The notes under the pieces were generated by a model, which searched no databases, was not told where the DNA came from, and worked only from the letters and a program-made list of their open reading frames with translations. Position numbers and translations under genes: made by a program. Below, piece by piece: positions 1 through 6,576 of a stretch of DNA of 30,883 nt (position 1 is its first letter; each line of letters opens with the position of its first letter). This DNA is from a virus, in IMG/VR virus record IMGVR_UViG_3300042515_002946, positions 1 to 30,883 of that record. One strand, written 5' to 3'.

Positions 1-769
1 TGCAAATCAAAATCATCCCGAGTATCAAAAATCCAGAGACATTCTACAAAAGATACATGGAGGAGACTGGGACGACTTTGCCGCTCACGCAGGGTTACAT
101 CCAGACTCTGGGCCTCAGCTCAGTGCAGCTGCCAGAGGAAATTTGAGCCCTCAAGACTTTAGAGGCAATGTGCCGTCTCAATCTACCCTGGAAGATATTC
201 AGAATCATGCCAAAGCTTTGCACGACTCGGGCTTCTCTAGCAACACTGCTCGAGAGTATGTTCCCAAGATGGGTCCTATGGCAAAAGGAGAGACTCCTGG
301 TATGAGCATGGGACAGCGTGCTGCTGTAGGGGCAGGTGTAGGATTTATGTCTCCTATTCCAGGAGGCACTGTTCTAGGGGCAGGTCTCGGAGCACTAGGT
401 CCGTGGGGAACAACAGCAGCGCTAGGCTACGGAGGCTACCGACTAGCCAAGAGCATGTTCGGAAAAGACGACAGCTCTACCGATGTTACAGGCCAGCTTG
501 AAGACAGAAACCGAGCCGTGCCTTTCATGAAGAACAAATGGGCAGGAGGAGTAGGAGGAGCACTGCTAGGCTTGTTGATTGCTAATGAAATGCAGCGCAA
601 CGGTATGGGGAACTATGGAATGATCATGCCCATTCTCGGTGGAGTTCTAGGCTACAATTATCTTCCTGGTATGATGAATCGCTGGAAAGATCCTTATGGT
701 GTGGGTGCAAACAGTGTGCAGCCTGGAGCTGCAGCCAGCAACAGTCAATACCCATTAACGACCAACTAG
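1..769 (+). CDS. Glycine-rich membrane-associated protein, 5' end cut by window
   Basis: The reading frame is open from base 2 to the stop at 767-769, so the true start lies upstream of the window. At least 255 residues are visible. A TTG at 143 could be read as a start, but the uninterrupted upstream codons make a truncated gene more likely. The visible part has a polar first ~100 residues, then two Gly/Ala-rich hydrophobic stretches (about residues 104-145 and 181-222) with GxxxG-like spacing such as GAGVGF and GAGLGALG, separated by a charged segment. This pattern fits membrane insertion or a glycine-zipper-like virion protein. I do not recognise a family. The next gene starts 8 nt after the stop, and the dense plus-strand run suggests one structural operon. 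Confidence 0.7.
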   Translation, partial: ANQNHPEYQKSRDILQKIHGGDWDDFAAHAGLHPDSGPQLSAAARGNLSPQDFRGNVPSQSTLEDIQNHAKALHDSGFSSNTAREYVPKMGPMAKGETPGMSMGQRAAVGAGVGFMSPIPGGTVLGAGLGALGPWGTTAALGYGGYRLAKSMFGKDDSSTDVTGQLEDRNRAVPFMKNKWAGGVGGALLGLLIANEMQRNGMGNYGMIMPILGGVLGYNYLPGMMNRWKDPYGVGANSVQPGAAASNSQYPLTTN

Positions 770-777
770 TCTATAGT

Positions 778-1581
778 ATGAATGTATACATGCCCGCCTT
801 CTATCTAGGTGTACAGGAAGAACTTGAGAAACAGGCTTTCGACGTAGGCGCTATGCCTATGAATGAAAACATTCTACCCAACATCACAACACAGGCAAAA
901 TGGAAGTACGCTAGAACAAAAGACGGGCTAAACCTGTCCGATGGTAATCTTGTGTATGGCTTTAAAGGGCTTCCTGAGAAATTTCCGGCCGAGGACCACA
1001 AGCTGAGTCGCTCGGAAGATGACAACATTTTAAACTTTGAAACAGACGCAATCAGTAAAGGAACTGCGCAAATTCACAGGTCTAGTCCAGACAACATCTA
1101 TATGACTCTTGTTGACGGAAGTCAAAATCCTACTTTTATGCTTCAGCACGAGGAAGGTAAAAACTGGAGGTACTCTCCAACAAAGAAGTTTATAGAGAAG
1201 CTAAAGGCTCTCGAGTCTGTTTCGGGCGAGGAGTCTGCTCAGCTAGATCCAGGAGCTCTGATCGACGGAGCTGAAGAGCATGCTAAGACTGCTTTTGTAA
1301 ACCCTCACGTTGCTGCAGGTATGCTCGACGCGGACGGACTTGCAGGTTTGCTGCAAGGGGCAGGTAACCTAGGAAAATCTTTCATTCAAGCTCACGCAGA
1401 CTATCCGATAGCATCTGGTGTAGGATCGTACGCCCTGAGCAAGATGGTTGGAGGACTACGAGACAAAATGAATCCTGCAAGAATAGGAGAACGTATGGCA
1501 AATCCTGCAGTTAGAAACAGAAGAGAGCTGATTCCTCTTGCGAGCGCTATACTTCCTTCAGCTCTCTCACAACTAGCTTAA
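778..1581 (+). CDS. Unrecognised virion-like protein with N-terminal EELEKQA motif
   Basis: This 267-residue protein has no family I recognise. It opens with a short amphipathic segment (FYLGVQEELEKQAFDVG) that resembles the start of the protein at 3443 (LREGYEETLEKTA). A second similar segment, EEHAKTAF, occurs near residue 170. The middle is polar and the last ~90 residues are richer in Gly and Ala. The start ATG has no Shine-Dalgarno sequence; it follows the A/T-rich leader tctatagt, 8 nt after the previous stop. The next ATG begins 1 nt after this stop, so the genes are probably co-transcribed. A virion or scaffold role is inferred only from position in this cluster and from the shared N-terminal segment. 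Confidence 0.75.
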   Translation: MNVYMPAFYLGVQEELEKQAFDVGAMPMNENILPNITTQAKWKYARTKDGLNLSDGNLVYGFKGLPEKFPAEDHKLSRSEDDNILNFETDAISKGTAQIHRSSPDNIYMTLVDGSQNPTFMLQHEEGKNWRYSPTKKFIEKLKALESVSGEESAQLDPGALIDGAEEHAKTAFVNPHVAAGMLDADGLAGLLQGAGNLGKSFIQAHADYPIASGVGSYALSKMVGGLRDKMNPARIGERMANPAVRNRRELIPLASAILPSALSQLA

Positions 1582-1582
1582 T

Positions 1583-1966
1583 ATGGACAAAGAGGCGTAT
1601 AACGGAGCTTTTGGAGGAGTCGGAGATGTTTCTGCTCATGGCAGACCTATGTTTGGGCTCGATGTGCTTTCGGACCCTGTCTTGCTGACGAAGTTTATTC
1701 GACAAGACCATGGTCTTGATGGCAGAAAAAAGCAGTCCCTTTTGACGATGCTAGACAGTCCTGAGTGGTTTGATCATCTTGTGGTTGGCGCAGCAGGAGC
1801 AGCTCTTGCCAAGACCGTGGCATCATATGCGGAGCTTAGTCCTCCAGCACAAACGTTAATGAGCTTGGCTGGTTTCGGTGTAGGCAATATAATATATAAC
1901 ACCTATCACACAAAGAAGTTTACCAGCTATAATCAGGATACCGGAAAAGTCAGAATAAAACTATAA
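1583..1966 (+). CDS. Small unrecognised protein with Gly/Ala hydrophobic segment
   Basis: This 127-residue protein starts MDKEAYNGAFGG, another N-terminus carrying an acidic-Lys-x-Ala element (DKEA). Residues about 68-110 form two hydrophobic Gly/Ala-rich stretches (VVGAAGAALAKTVASY and LMSLAGFGVGNIIYNTY) that could be membrane helices or packed helices in a virion. The C-terminus is basic. No catalytic motif is visible. It sits 1 nt after the preceding stop and 2 nt before the next ATG, with no Shine-Dalgarno sequence (leader ctagcttaat). A structural role is inferred from context only. Confidence 0.7.
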   Translation: MDKEAYNGAFGGVGDVSAHGRPMFGLDVLSDPVLLTKFIRQDHGLDGRKKQSLLTMLDSPEWFDHLVVGAAGAALAKTVASYAELSPPAQTLMSLAGFGVGNIIYNTYHTKKFTSYNQDTGKVRIKL

Positions 1967-1968
1967 TT

Positions 1969-2307
1969 ATGGAACTTACAAACTACGCAAAAGCAATTAA
2001 AGCCGAGATGAGTCTACAGCTCCAGAAGCAGGGCTCGAGCATTGAAAACTTCGAGAAAGCACTAAAAAGTCTAAACACCGGAGAAGGAGTGTATAAGGTT
2101 GCAGAAGATAGCGCTGGGATGCTTTTCGGCTTGCCTGAGATGGCGTTCAAGAGCAGCTTGGCTGGTGGAGCAATGGCTGGTTTGACTCTCGACGAAATGG
2201 ACAAGTCTGTAGACTCTGTGAATGGAGCTCTCGAAAGAGAAAGACAAAAGGTCAATCTGGTCAGGCGAATCACGCAAAACCTTAGAAGAGAACATGGAAT
2301 TCAATAA
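1969..2307 (+). CDS. Small unrecognised helical protein
   Basis: This 112-residue protein is predicted by eye to be largely helical and charged, with a short Gly/Ala hydrophobic stretch near residues 60-75 (KSSLAGGAMAGLTLDEM) and a basic C-terminus. I see no recognisable domain. The start has no Shine-Dalgarno sequence and follows the previous stop by 2 nt (taattATG). Two longer reverse-strand frames overlap it, but the spacing pattern with its neighbours and the same-strand context support this frame. It may belong to the same set of small virion-associated proteins. Confidence 0.6.
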   Translation: MELTNYAKAIKAEMSLQLQKQGSSIENFEKALKSLNTGEGVYKVAEDSAGMLFGLPEMAFKSSLAGGAMAGLTLDEMDKSVDSVNGALERERQKVNLVRRITQNLRREHGIQ

Positions 2308-2311
2308 GACT

Positions 2312-2674
2312 ATGGAGTTTAAAGCTACTGAGCATTTTGACTTTGGTGAAAGTTCGTTTGATCCGACATCAAGCAGTAAAAAAAGAAACATCAAAAATGA
2401 AGTAACAAACAAATCTTTTGATCCTGAAGCTGTAATAGATGCTTACGAAAAAGCAAAAGGAATCAAAAAGAGAGGTGTTGCTTCGGACATGGCCGACTAC
2501 ACGTTTAAGAATATTATCCTCGATCCTGAGCAACAAAGAGATCAAGACATGCTCAATGAGTTGTTAAACAATAAAAAGTATCTAATCGCCCTATGGAAAG
2601 ACACCTGGACAAACCAGGGAAATTTTAGAGTGTTTGTTATCTACGGATCCAAGAAAGAAAAAGCTAAAGAATAA
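2312..2674 (+). CDS. Small unrecognised hydrophilic protein
   Basis: I place the start at the ATG at 2312, giving 120 residues (MEFKATEHFDFGESSFDP...). It lies 4 nt after the preceding stop, like the gaps elsewhere in this run. An in-frame ATG at 2294 would add MEFNKT and overlap the upstream gene by 14 nt, so it remains possible. The protein is charged and lysine-rich, with no hydrophobic segment and no motif I recognise; it ends in a basic KKEKAKE tail. The next gene starts 4 nt downstream. Function is unknown, and its place in the small virion-gene cluster is the only clue. Confidence 0.6.
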   Translation: MEFKATEHFDFGESSFDPTSSSKKRNIKNEVTNKSFDPEAVIDAYEKAKGIKKRGVASDMADYTFKNIILDPEQQRDQDMLNELLNNKKYLIALWKDTWTNQGNFRVFVIYGSKKEKAKE

Positions 2675-2678
2675 AATT

Positions 2679-3440
2679 ATGTCAACTAACGAAAAAACCG
2701 CACTTACTCAGCTTCCACTGTCTCCTGACGAGCAGTATGAAGCTTCTGAACTGTTTGGGAAGAGTCTATTTAGTGCTATTCAACTAGCTAAAGAACAAGA
2801 GCTTCGTAAGAAGCTGGAAGAGAAGAAAACTTACGGAGGTGGTGACGAAGATGTGTTAAAGATACCTATCCCTATGCATCTGCTTCCAAATCACGAAAAA
2901 ATGGGAGAGGCTTCGGACGCCTACTCCGATCCAGGCATCTTGGCTAGAGCTCTAAAAAGTCAGAACTATCCTATGCGTATGCTGGTAGGAGGGCAGACTG
3001 GCTTTCGTGACGCCAAGAAAGACTATTTCATGCAAGAGAAGGCGAGGATACAGCAAGAACTCATGCTTGCTCAAAAAGAGTATATTGACACTCTATCAAA
3101 GATAAAAACAGGAGCTGAACATATCGAAACTCCATGTGTCGACGCTTTCTGTAACGGGCTAGCCTACGCTGCTCTGTTCGATAACGAAAAGGTGGCTCTA
3201 TCTTTTGACAACGATGTCGACATCGAAGATGACTCTATGAAGAGAGTAATTCAAGACGCAGCAACTACAATTAAAAAGCCTTTTTCTCCTGTTATAGATA
3301 CTGCAGCCAGCGGACTGTTGGGTACAGGAGCAGGCGCAGCGTATCTGACATATCTATTGAGAAAGAAGATGAGAGAAAAGCCGGACAGCTATCTCGACGA
3401 ACATATGCCAACCAGAGTTGAACTTCAACCCTACGCTTAA
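2679..3440 (+). CDS. Unrecognised virion-like protein with N-terminal EKTA segment
   Basis: The ATG at 2679 (leader taaaatt, 4 nt after the previous stop) gives 253 residues starting MSTNEKTALTQLP. An upstream in-frame extension would run inside the previous gene and is not favoured. Residues about 45-75 are strongly charged and probably helical or coiled coil (AKEQELRKKLEEKK). A second helical region lies near residues 120-150. A Gly/Ala-rich hydrophobic stretch near residues 207-227 (ASGLLGTGAGAAYLTYLL) could be a transmembrane helix. Two cysteines occur in TPCVDAFCNG. The family is not recognised. Its place between other small cluster genes suggests a virion or assembly role. Confidence 0.7.
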   Translation: MSTNEKTALTQLPLSPDEQYEASELFGKSLFSAIQLAKEQELRKKLEEKKTYGGGDEDVLKIPIPMHLLPNHEKMGEASDAYSDPGILARALKSQNYPMRMLVGGQTGFRDAKKDYFMQEKARIQQELMLAQKEYIDTLSKIKTGAEHIETPCVDAFCNGLAYAALFDNEKVALSFDNDVDIEDDSMKRVIQDAATTIKKPFSPVIDTAASGLLGTGAGAAYLTYLLRKKMREKPDSYLDEHMPTRVELQPYA

Positions 3441-3442
3441 AT

Positions 3443-4156
3443 ATGAAAATTGACTGGACTGCTCTTAGAGAAGGTTATGAAGAAACACTGGAAAAAACAG
3501 CAGTAGCGTACAGCCCTCCTGCTGCTCCCTCCTCGCCCGCTCCGCCTGCTGGTGGGGGTGGCGCAAAACCCATGAATCCTCCTGCTCGGAATCCTAAGCC
3601 AGGGTTTGGAACTACTTTTTGGGAGACAGCCACAAGCCCGTTTAAAGCCGTAGCTGATGGTGTTTCTAACTTTGTCGGAAAATTCAATCCAGTCACTCCG
3701 ATAACTCACGCAATCAGCGATGCTGGAGACGCACTAAAATCTGTAGCTCCTTTAGGTTTAGCTGCAGTTGCTGGTGGAGGGCTCCTTGGAGGAGGGTCCT
3801 CTGGAGGTGGAGGAGCAGGCAATAACTACGGCTCAGGAGGAGGATCGCGAGGAGATATTCTTAACTACAACAAAGCAGGGGTGTCCACTATGAATGCTCC
3901 TAAAGTTAAAGTTGGAGGATTCTTGCTCGATCCGTTGATGGCTGCTGCTGAAAGAAGAGCAGCCAACTCTGTTTTAAATGAGGTAACAAAGACCAACCCT
4001 TTCGGAGAATCAGAGGCTTCGGCAGACGCGCACACACAGCCTCATATGCATGAAAAATCTGATAAAGAAATTCAACTGGTTTCTAAATACCCTGAGCTTG
4101 CTAAGCTGCTGGAAGATGAGAAAAATAAAGCCTATCTAGCGCAGTTGACTAGCTAG
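3443..4156 (+). CDS. Pro/Gly-rich virion-like protein with N-terminal LEKTA motif
   Basis: This 237-residue protein begins MKIDWTALREGYEETLEKTA, closely echoing the start of the protein at 778. A low-complexity Pro/Ala/Ser/Gly region follows (about residues 28-55), then a helical stretch, and a long Gly-rich linker (about residues 108-140, including GGGLLGGGSSGGGG). The C-terminal ~60 residues are charged and helical. Flexible Pro/Gly linkers between a short N-terminal tag and a folded end are common in virion or internal proteins, but no family is recognised. It is the last gene before a rho-independent terminator, so the upstream plus-strand run probably ends here. Confidence 0.7.
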   Translation: MKIDWTALREGYEETLEKTAVAYSPPAAPSSPAPPAGGGGAKPMNPPARNPKPGFGTTFWETATSPFKAVADGVSNFVGKFNPVTPITHAISDAGDALKSVAPLGLAAVAGGGLLGGGSSGGGGAGNNYGSGGGSRGDILNYNKAGVSTMNAPKVKVGGFLLDPLMAAAERRAANSVLNEVTKTNPFGESEASADAHTQPHMHEKSDKEIQLVSKYPELAKLLEDEKNKAYLAQLTS

Positions 4157-4162
4157 TGTAAT

Positions 4163-4198
4163 AAGGTCTTGCTTTATACTGAGTAAGACTTTATTTTT
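4163..4198 (+). terminator. Rho-independent terminator after the small-protein cluster
   Basis: An 11-bp stem (4163-4173 with 4182-4192, two G-T wobbles) encloses an 8-nt loop and is followed by attttt. It lies just after the 3443-4156 gene and only 9 nt before the next ATG at 4207, so readthrough or a promoter inside the hairpin region would control the downstream pair. Confidence 0.7.
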
Positions 4199-4206
4199 AA
4201 TCATCT

Positions 4207-4428
4207 ATGTCCACGTCAAGCAAACAAGTATACATCCCGTCGCTAAAGATAGTTGGATCTTTTATGGAAGAAATTGGAGGTACAGCAGACCGGGTTATAT
4301 ATCCAGGCAATCCATTTTCTGTTGAACTATCCTCTGAAGATTTTAAAGATCCTGAAGAGTATCACACTGTCTGGATAGCCATAACAAAGGCCGTTAAACT
4401 AAAACTATCTAAAGATGCCTCAGAATAA
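4207..4428 (+). CDS. Small unrecognised protein preceding RNAP beta fragment
   Basis: This 73-residue protein contains alternating hydrophobic and charged segments suggestive of a small beta-rich fold (YIPSLKIVGSF, RVIYPGNPFSVELS). No family is recognised. It starts 9 nt after the terminator tail with leader tttttaatct and no Shine-Dalgarno sequence. Its last 14 nt overlap the start of the polymerase beta fragment gene at 4415, so the two are probably translationally coupled. A link with the polymerase is inferred only from this overlap. Confidence 0.65.
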   Translation: MSTSSKQVYIPSLKIVGSFMEEIGGTADRVIYPGNPFSVELSSEDFKDPEEYHTVWIAITKAVKLKLSKDASE

Positions 4429-5080
4429 TCCTCCAGCACACACCAGAGCTTTTTTCGATCCTATCAGACTTCGGGGAATGTTGTTTGATACGGCCAAGGA
4501 AGCTTTCACTAAAAAACTCAATGCTATAGAAACCCCAGACTTTAAACTGGCTGTTAAAGATCTAAAAATTGAGAGTACGCACGTCACATCTTCAGCCAAG
4601 AAGAAAGCGATCCTCGAAAAGAAAGACCTTACTGTTCCTTTAAAGGGTACGGTAGATCTCATCCACAAGGCGTCTGGTAATGTGGTGGAGTCTAAAAATA
4701 CTACCATAGCTCATATTCCGTATTTAACTAACCACAACACTGTAATATACAACGGGTCAGAGTACGAATCTGTAAACCAGCAAAGACTTCTTCCAGGAGT
4801 ATATTCCCGTATCAGACAGGACGGCATCCCTGAAGCTCATATAAATCCAGAAGCTCGCACAGGCCAGTCAGCAAGAATATTATTTCTTCCTGAAAAGCAA
4901 CTGTTTATCTTGATGGTCAAAAATTCGCAAGTGAGGTTGTACGGTATCTTAAAAGACATGGGTATAACCGACTCAGTCATCAAGGAAGCTTGGGGAGAGC
5001 AGATATACAATGCAAACAGGTTGCAGTATAAAGGAGACGAGATAGATAAGCTCTACGCACTGTTTGTTGGTCCAGATTAG
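4415..5080 (+). CDS. RNA polymerase beta subunit, N-terminal fragment
   Basis: This 221-residue protein matches the N-terminal part (protrusion and start of lobe) of the multisubunit RNA polymerase beta chain. Residues about 76-130 contain the diagnostic stretch: a beta strand GTVDLI, then IAHIPYLTNHNTVIYNGSEY and VNQQRLLPGVYSR. These parallel the bacterial IPLMT-NGTFVINGTER and SQLHRSPGVFF segments. Full beta chains exceed 1,000 residues, yet this frame ends at a stop after the segment KDMGITDSVIKEAWGEQIY. The following 150 bp do not continue the homology. A second, central beta piece is encoded on the other strand at 12239-12931. The gene therefore looks like one part of a split beta subunit rather than a random decay product, because its reading frame is intact. 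It overlaps the preceding small gene by 14 nt. The distance between the pieces is unusual. Confidence 0.8.
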   Translation: MPQNNPPAHTRAFFDPIRLRGMLFDTAKEAFTKKLNAIETPDFKLAVKDLKIESTHVTSSAKKKAILEKKDLTVPLKGTVDLIHKASGNVVESKNTTIAHIPYLTNHNTVIYNGSEYESVNQQRLLPGVYSRIRQDGIPEAHINPEARTGQSARILFLPEKQLFILMVKNSQVRLYGILKDMGITDSVIKEAWGEQIYNANRLQYKGDEIDKLYALFVGPD

Positions 5081-5143
5081 AGGCTAAGCTTCTGATAAAT
5101 TTATTTGCATACTATTAAAATATGTGCAATACTATAGGTAGCA

Positions 5144-5257
5144 ATGGAGAAGATCATCGGTCTCTCTGGAAGCCTAGCTTCTGTTGCAGCTTTTGAAGCT
5201 CCTCTGCTACTAAACAACAAACCAAATAAAAACACAATATGGCTACATATAAAGTAA
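5144..5257 (+). CDS. Possible 37-residue small peptide
   Basis: A short frame starts at ATG 5144 (MEKIIGLSGSLASVAAF...) and contains one hydrophobic segment. Its leader (tagcaATGgag) resembles that of the gene at 11725 (tagcaATGgaa). It ends 19 nt inside the next gene. Length and overlap make it doubtful, and I list it only because it is the sole frame in the 158-bp gap after the beta fragment. Confidence 0.2.
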   Translation: MEKIIGLSGSLASVAAFEAPLLLNNKPNKNTIWLHIK

Positions 5258-5673
5258 AAAAACTAGCATCAGGCGCTTCTGATATTTCCGGACTAAAGAC
5301 CTCTCGTTATGAGAAGCTTCAAGTCGCATACGGCGCCATCAGCGACACTGCATACGCGCTCAACGACACCCTCGTTTTTCACGATGTGCCGTCAAAAGAT
5401 ATCATCAGAGCTACGGTGGTCGCTCATGCGACTGTACCTATTACTCTTGAAGTCTTCCCGGCCACAAATGTCACAGGCTCACCATTCACGCTGACTCTGT
5501 CTACTGGACAAGCTGCCTGTAAGATCAGTTATGTTATTGAGTATATCCGTGGCAACGGTAAAGTCGGTATTGGAGCAGGTCCTTCGGACGGAGAGCTGTT
5601 TGCTGTAACTATCGTTGCTGGAGCGCAAGCTATCCCAGCTACAAGGGAAGAGCAGATTCCTGCTGCCTCCTAG
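5239..5673 (+). CDS. Probable small structural (beta-rich) protein
   Basis: This 144-residue protein is Ala/Val/Thr-rich, with many short alternating hydrophobic strands (ATVVAHATVPITLEVFPAT, TIVAGAQAIPAT) and only two clear charged patches. That composition is typical of capsid decoration, tail or fibre-tip proteins, but I do not recognise the family. It begins with the A-rich leader aaaaacacaatATG and no Shine-Dalgarno sequence. A strong terminator follows 28 nt after its stop, so it may be expressed as a short, abundant transcript. The structural role is inferred from composition, leader and terminator. Confidence 0.65.
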   Translation: MATYKVKKLASGASDISGLKTSRYEKLQVAYGAISDTAYALNDTLVFHDVPSKDIIRATVVAHATVPITLEVFPATNVTGSPFTLTLSTGQAACKISYVIEYIRGNGKVGIGAGPSDGELFAVTIVAGAQAIPATREEQIPAAS

Positions 5674-5701
5674 TAGTCTATCACCTAGCTACTTACAGTT
5701 T

Positions 5702-5736
5702 AAAAAGGGCGCTGTTAATTCAGCGCTCTTTTTTTT
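5702..5736 (+). terminator. Strong rho-independent terminator
   Basis: A GC-rich stem (agggcgctg pairing with cagcgctct, one G-T wobble, loop ttaatt) extends into flanking A/T pairs and ends in eight T residues. It terminates the transcript of the 5239 gene and separates it from the following fibre region. Confidence 0.9.
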
Positions 5737-5747
5737 GTACAAAACCC

Positions 5748-5776
5748 TTGCAGACCCCTTTCGTCACAGGTACTGT
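5748..5776 (+). promoter_or_regulatory. Candidate sigma70-like promoter for the fibre region
   Basis: TTGCAG at 5748-5753 and TACTGT at 5771-5776 are separated by exactly 17 bp, just after a strong terminator and about 30 nt before the likely ATG at 5806. The -35 match is good and the -10 match is partial, so this is tentative. Confidence 0.35.
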
Positions 5777-5805
5777 TATTGATGTCTGCTATAACTAACC
5801 AAAGT

Positions 5806-5973
5806 ATGAACGAACAAAAAACCTCAAAAGAAGAACAAATTTACAACCTCGTAATCGAGCTCGAGACTGCAAAAAAGAATAAGCGTGATGTAGTCAAGGC
5901 ACATACTGAAGAAGTAAAAAGAATTCAGGCAGAAATTAAAGACTTGCTTGAAGAAAATGACGCACTTAACTAA
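5806..5973 (+). CDS. Small coiled-coil protein
   Basis: I prefer the ATG at 5806 (55 residues, MNEQKTSKEEQIYN...). The in-frame ATG at 5779 would lie inside the probable promoter zone. Nearly all residues after position 10 fit charged heptad-like helix, for example IYNLVIELETAKKNKRD and VKRIQAEIKDLLEENDAL. It therefore probably forms a coiled coil. It precedes another coiled-coil protein by 8 nt. No function is recognised; small helical proteins beside fibre genes can be assembly partners, but nothing here proves it. Confidence 0.55.
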   Translation: MNEQKTSKEEQIYNLVIELETAKKNKRDVVKAHTEEVKRIQAEIKDLLEENDALN

Positions 5974-5981
5974 CAAACACT

Positions 5982-6239
5982 ATGAGCACTGATCGCGTAG
6001 AACTTCCGGCCGTTACTCCAGTAGACACTGAAAAGCAACATGTATCTCTTCTTCTGATTGCTGACGCTCTGCGTAACGCAGACTCTGTAATTTCCGAACA
6101 AGAGACTGCCATTACGAAATTGAGCCAACAACTACAGCAGCTCCAAAATAACAGGATCGCTACTGTTGCACAAAAAAACGTACTCACGTCGTTGCAGGAG
6201 AGGATTCTAGAAATCGAGAACACCAACAAGACTCAATAG
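5982..6239 (+). CDS. Small coiled-coil protein
   Basis: This 85-residue protein starts MSTDRVELPAVTPVDTEK. From about residue 22 to the end it is helical with heptad-like Leu/Ile spacing and many Gln residues (ETAITKLSQQLQQLQNN, LTSLQERILEIENT). A coiled coil is likely. It follows its similar-looking neighbour by 8 nt, and the membrane protein gene begins 1 nt after its stop. The leader aactaacaaacact is A-rich with no Shine-Dalgarno sequence. Function is not recognised. Confidence 0.6.
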   Translation: MSTDRVELPAVTPVDTEKQHVSLLLIADALRNADSVISEQETAITKLSQQLQQLQNNRIATVAQKNVLTSLQERILEIENTNKTQ

Positions 6240-6240
6240 T

Positions 6241-6576
6241 ATGCAGCTTTCTGAGATAGCCTTCGTGTGTAGTTATCTGCTTTTGATTTGGCTAAGAACC
6301 AATGCTTTTGCAGAGTACTTGACTTTGTTTAGACTCACTAGGCTCTTTAAATTAGATGAGTACAATAAACTTGCCCACGAAGGCTATCCAGGAAACTATA
6401 TTGACTTTTTAGCTGAATACTATCGCCCTCTTTTTATAGTGAGACTAGTTATATGTCCTGTATGTATTAGTTTTTGGCTAGGTGTATCCTCTCTATCTTT
6501 CCTCGCTGTAGAGGACGCTATCGCATTGGCTCCTTTGACATTGCTTTTCTATACTTTGTTTAATAAAATGCTTTAA
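6241..6576 (+). CDS. Small membrane protein with CPxC motif
   Basis: This 111-residue protein has hydrophobic segments at about residues 5-20, 63-88 and 92-108, consistent with two or three membrane helices around a polar middle. The motif RLVICPVCISFWLGV near residue 70 is a CPxC followed by SFW. This resembles small phage and bacterial membrane proteins of the DUF1360-like type (Cys-x-x-Cys-x-x-FW), though the match is by eye only. The stop and the next start overlap by one base (TAATG), so translation is probably coupled to the fibre gene. A holin or export role is conceivable but unsupported. Confidence 0.55.
   Translation: MQLSEIAFVCSYLLLIWLRTNAFAEYLTLFRLTRLFKLDEYNKLAHEGYPGNYIDFLAEYYRPLFIVRLVICPVCISFWLGVSSLSFLAVEDAIALAPLTLLFYTLFNKML

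Noticed and set aside
2071-2412. 113-residue reverse frame across two small plus-strand genes
   Set aside because: It spans the junction of two plus-strand genes with regular spacing and has no recognisable product.
5081-5238. Continuation of the beta chain after a frameshift
   Set aside because: None of the frames in this gap shows beta-like sequence; the only frame is a 37-residue peptide.
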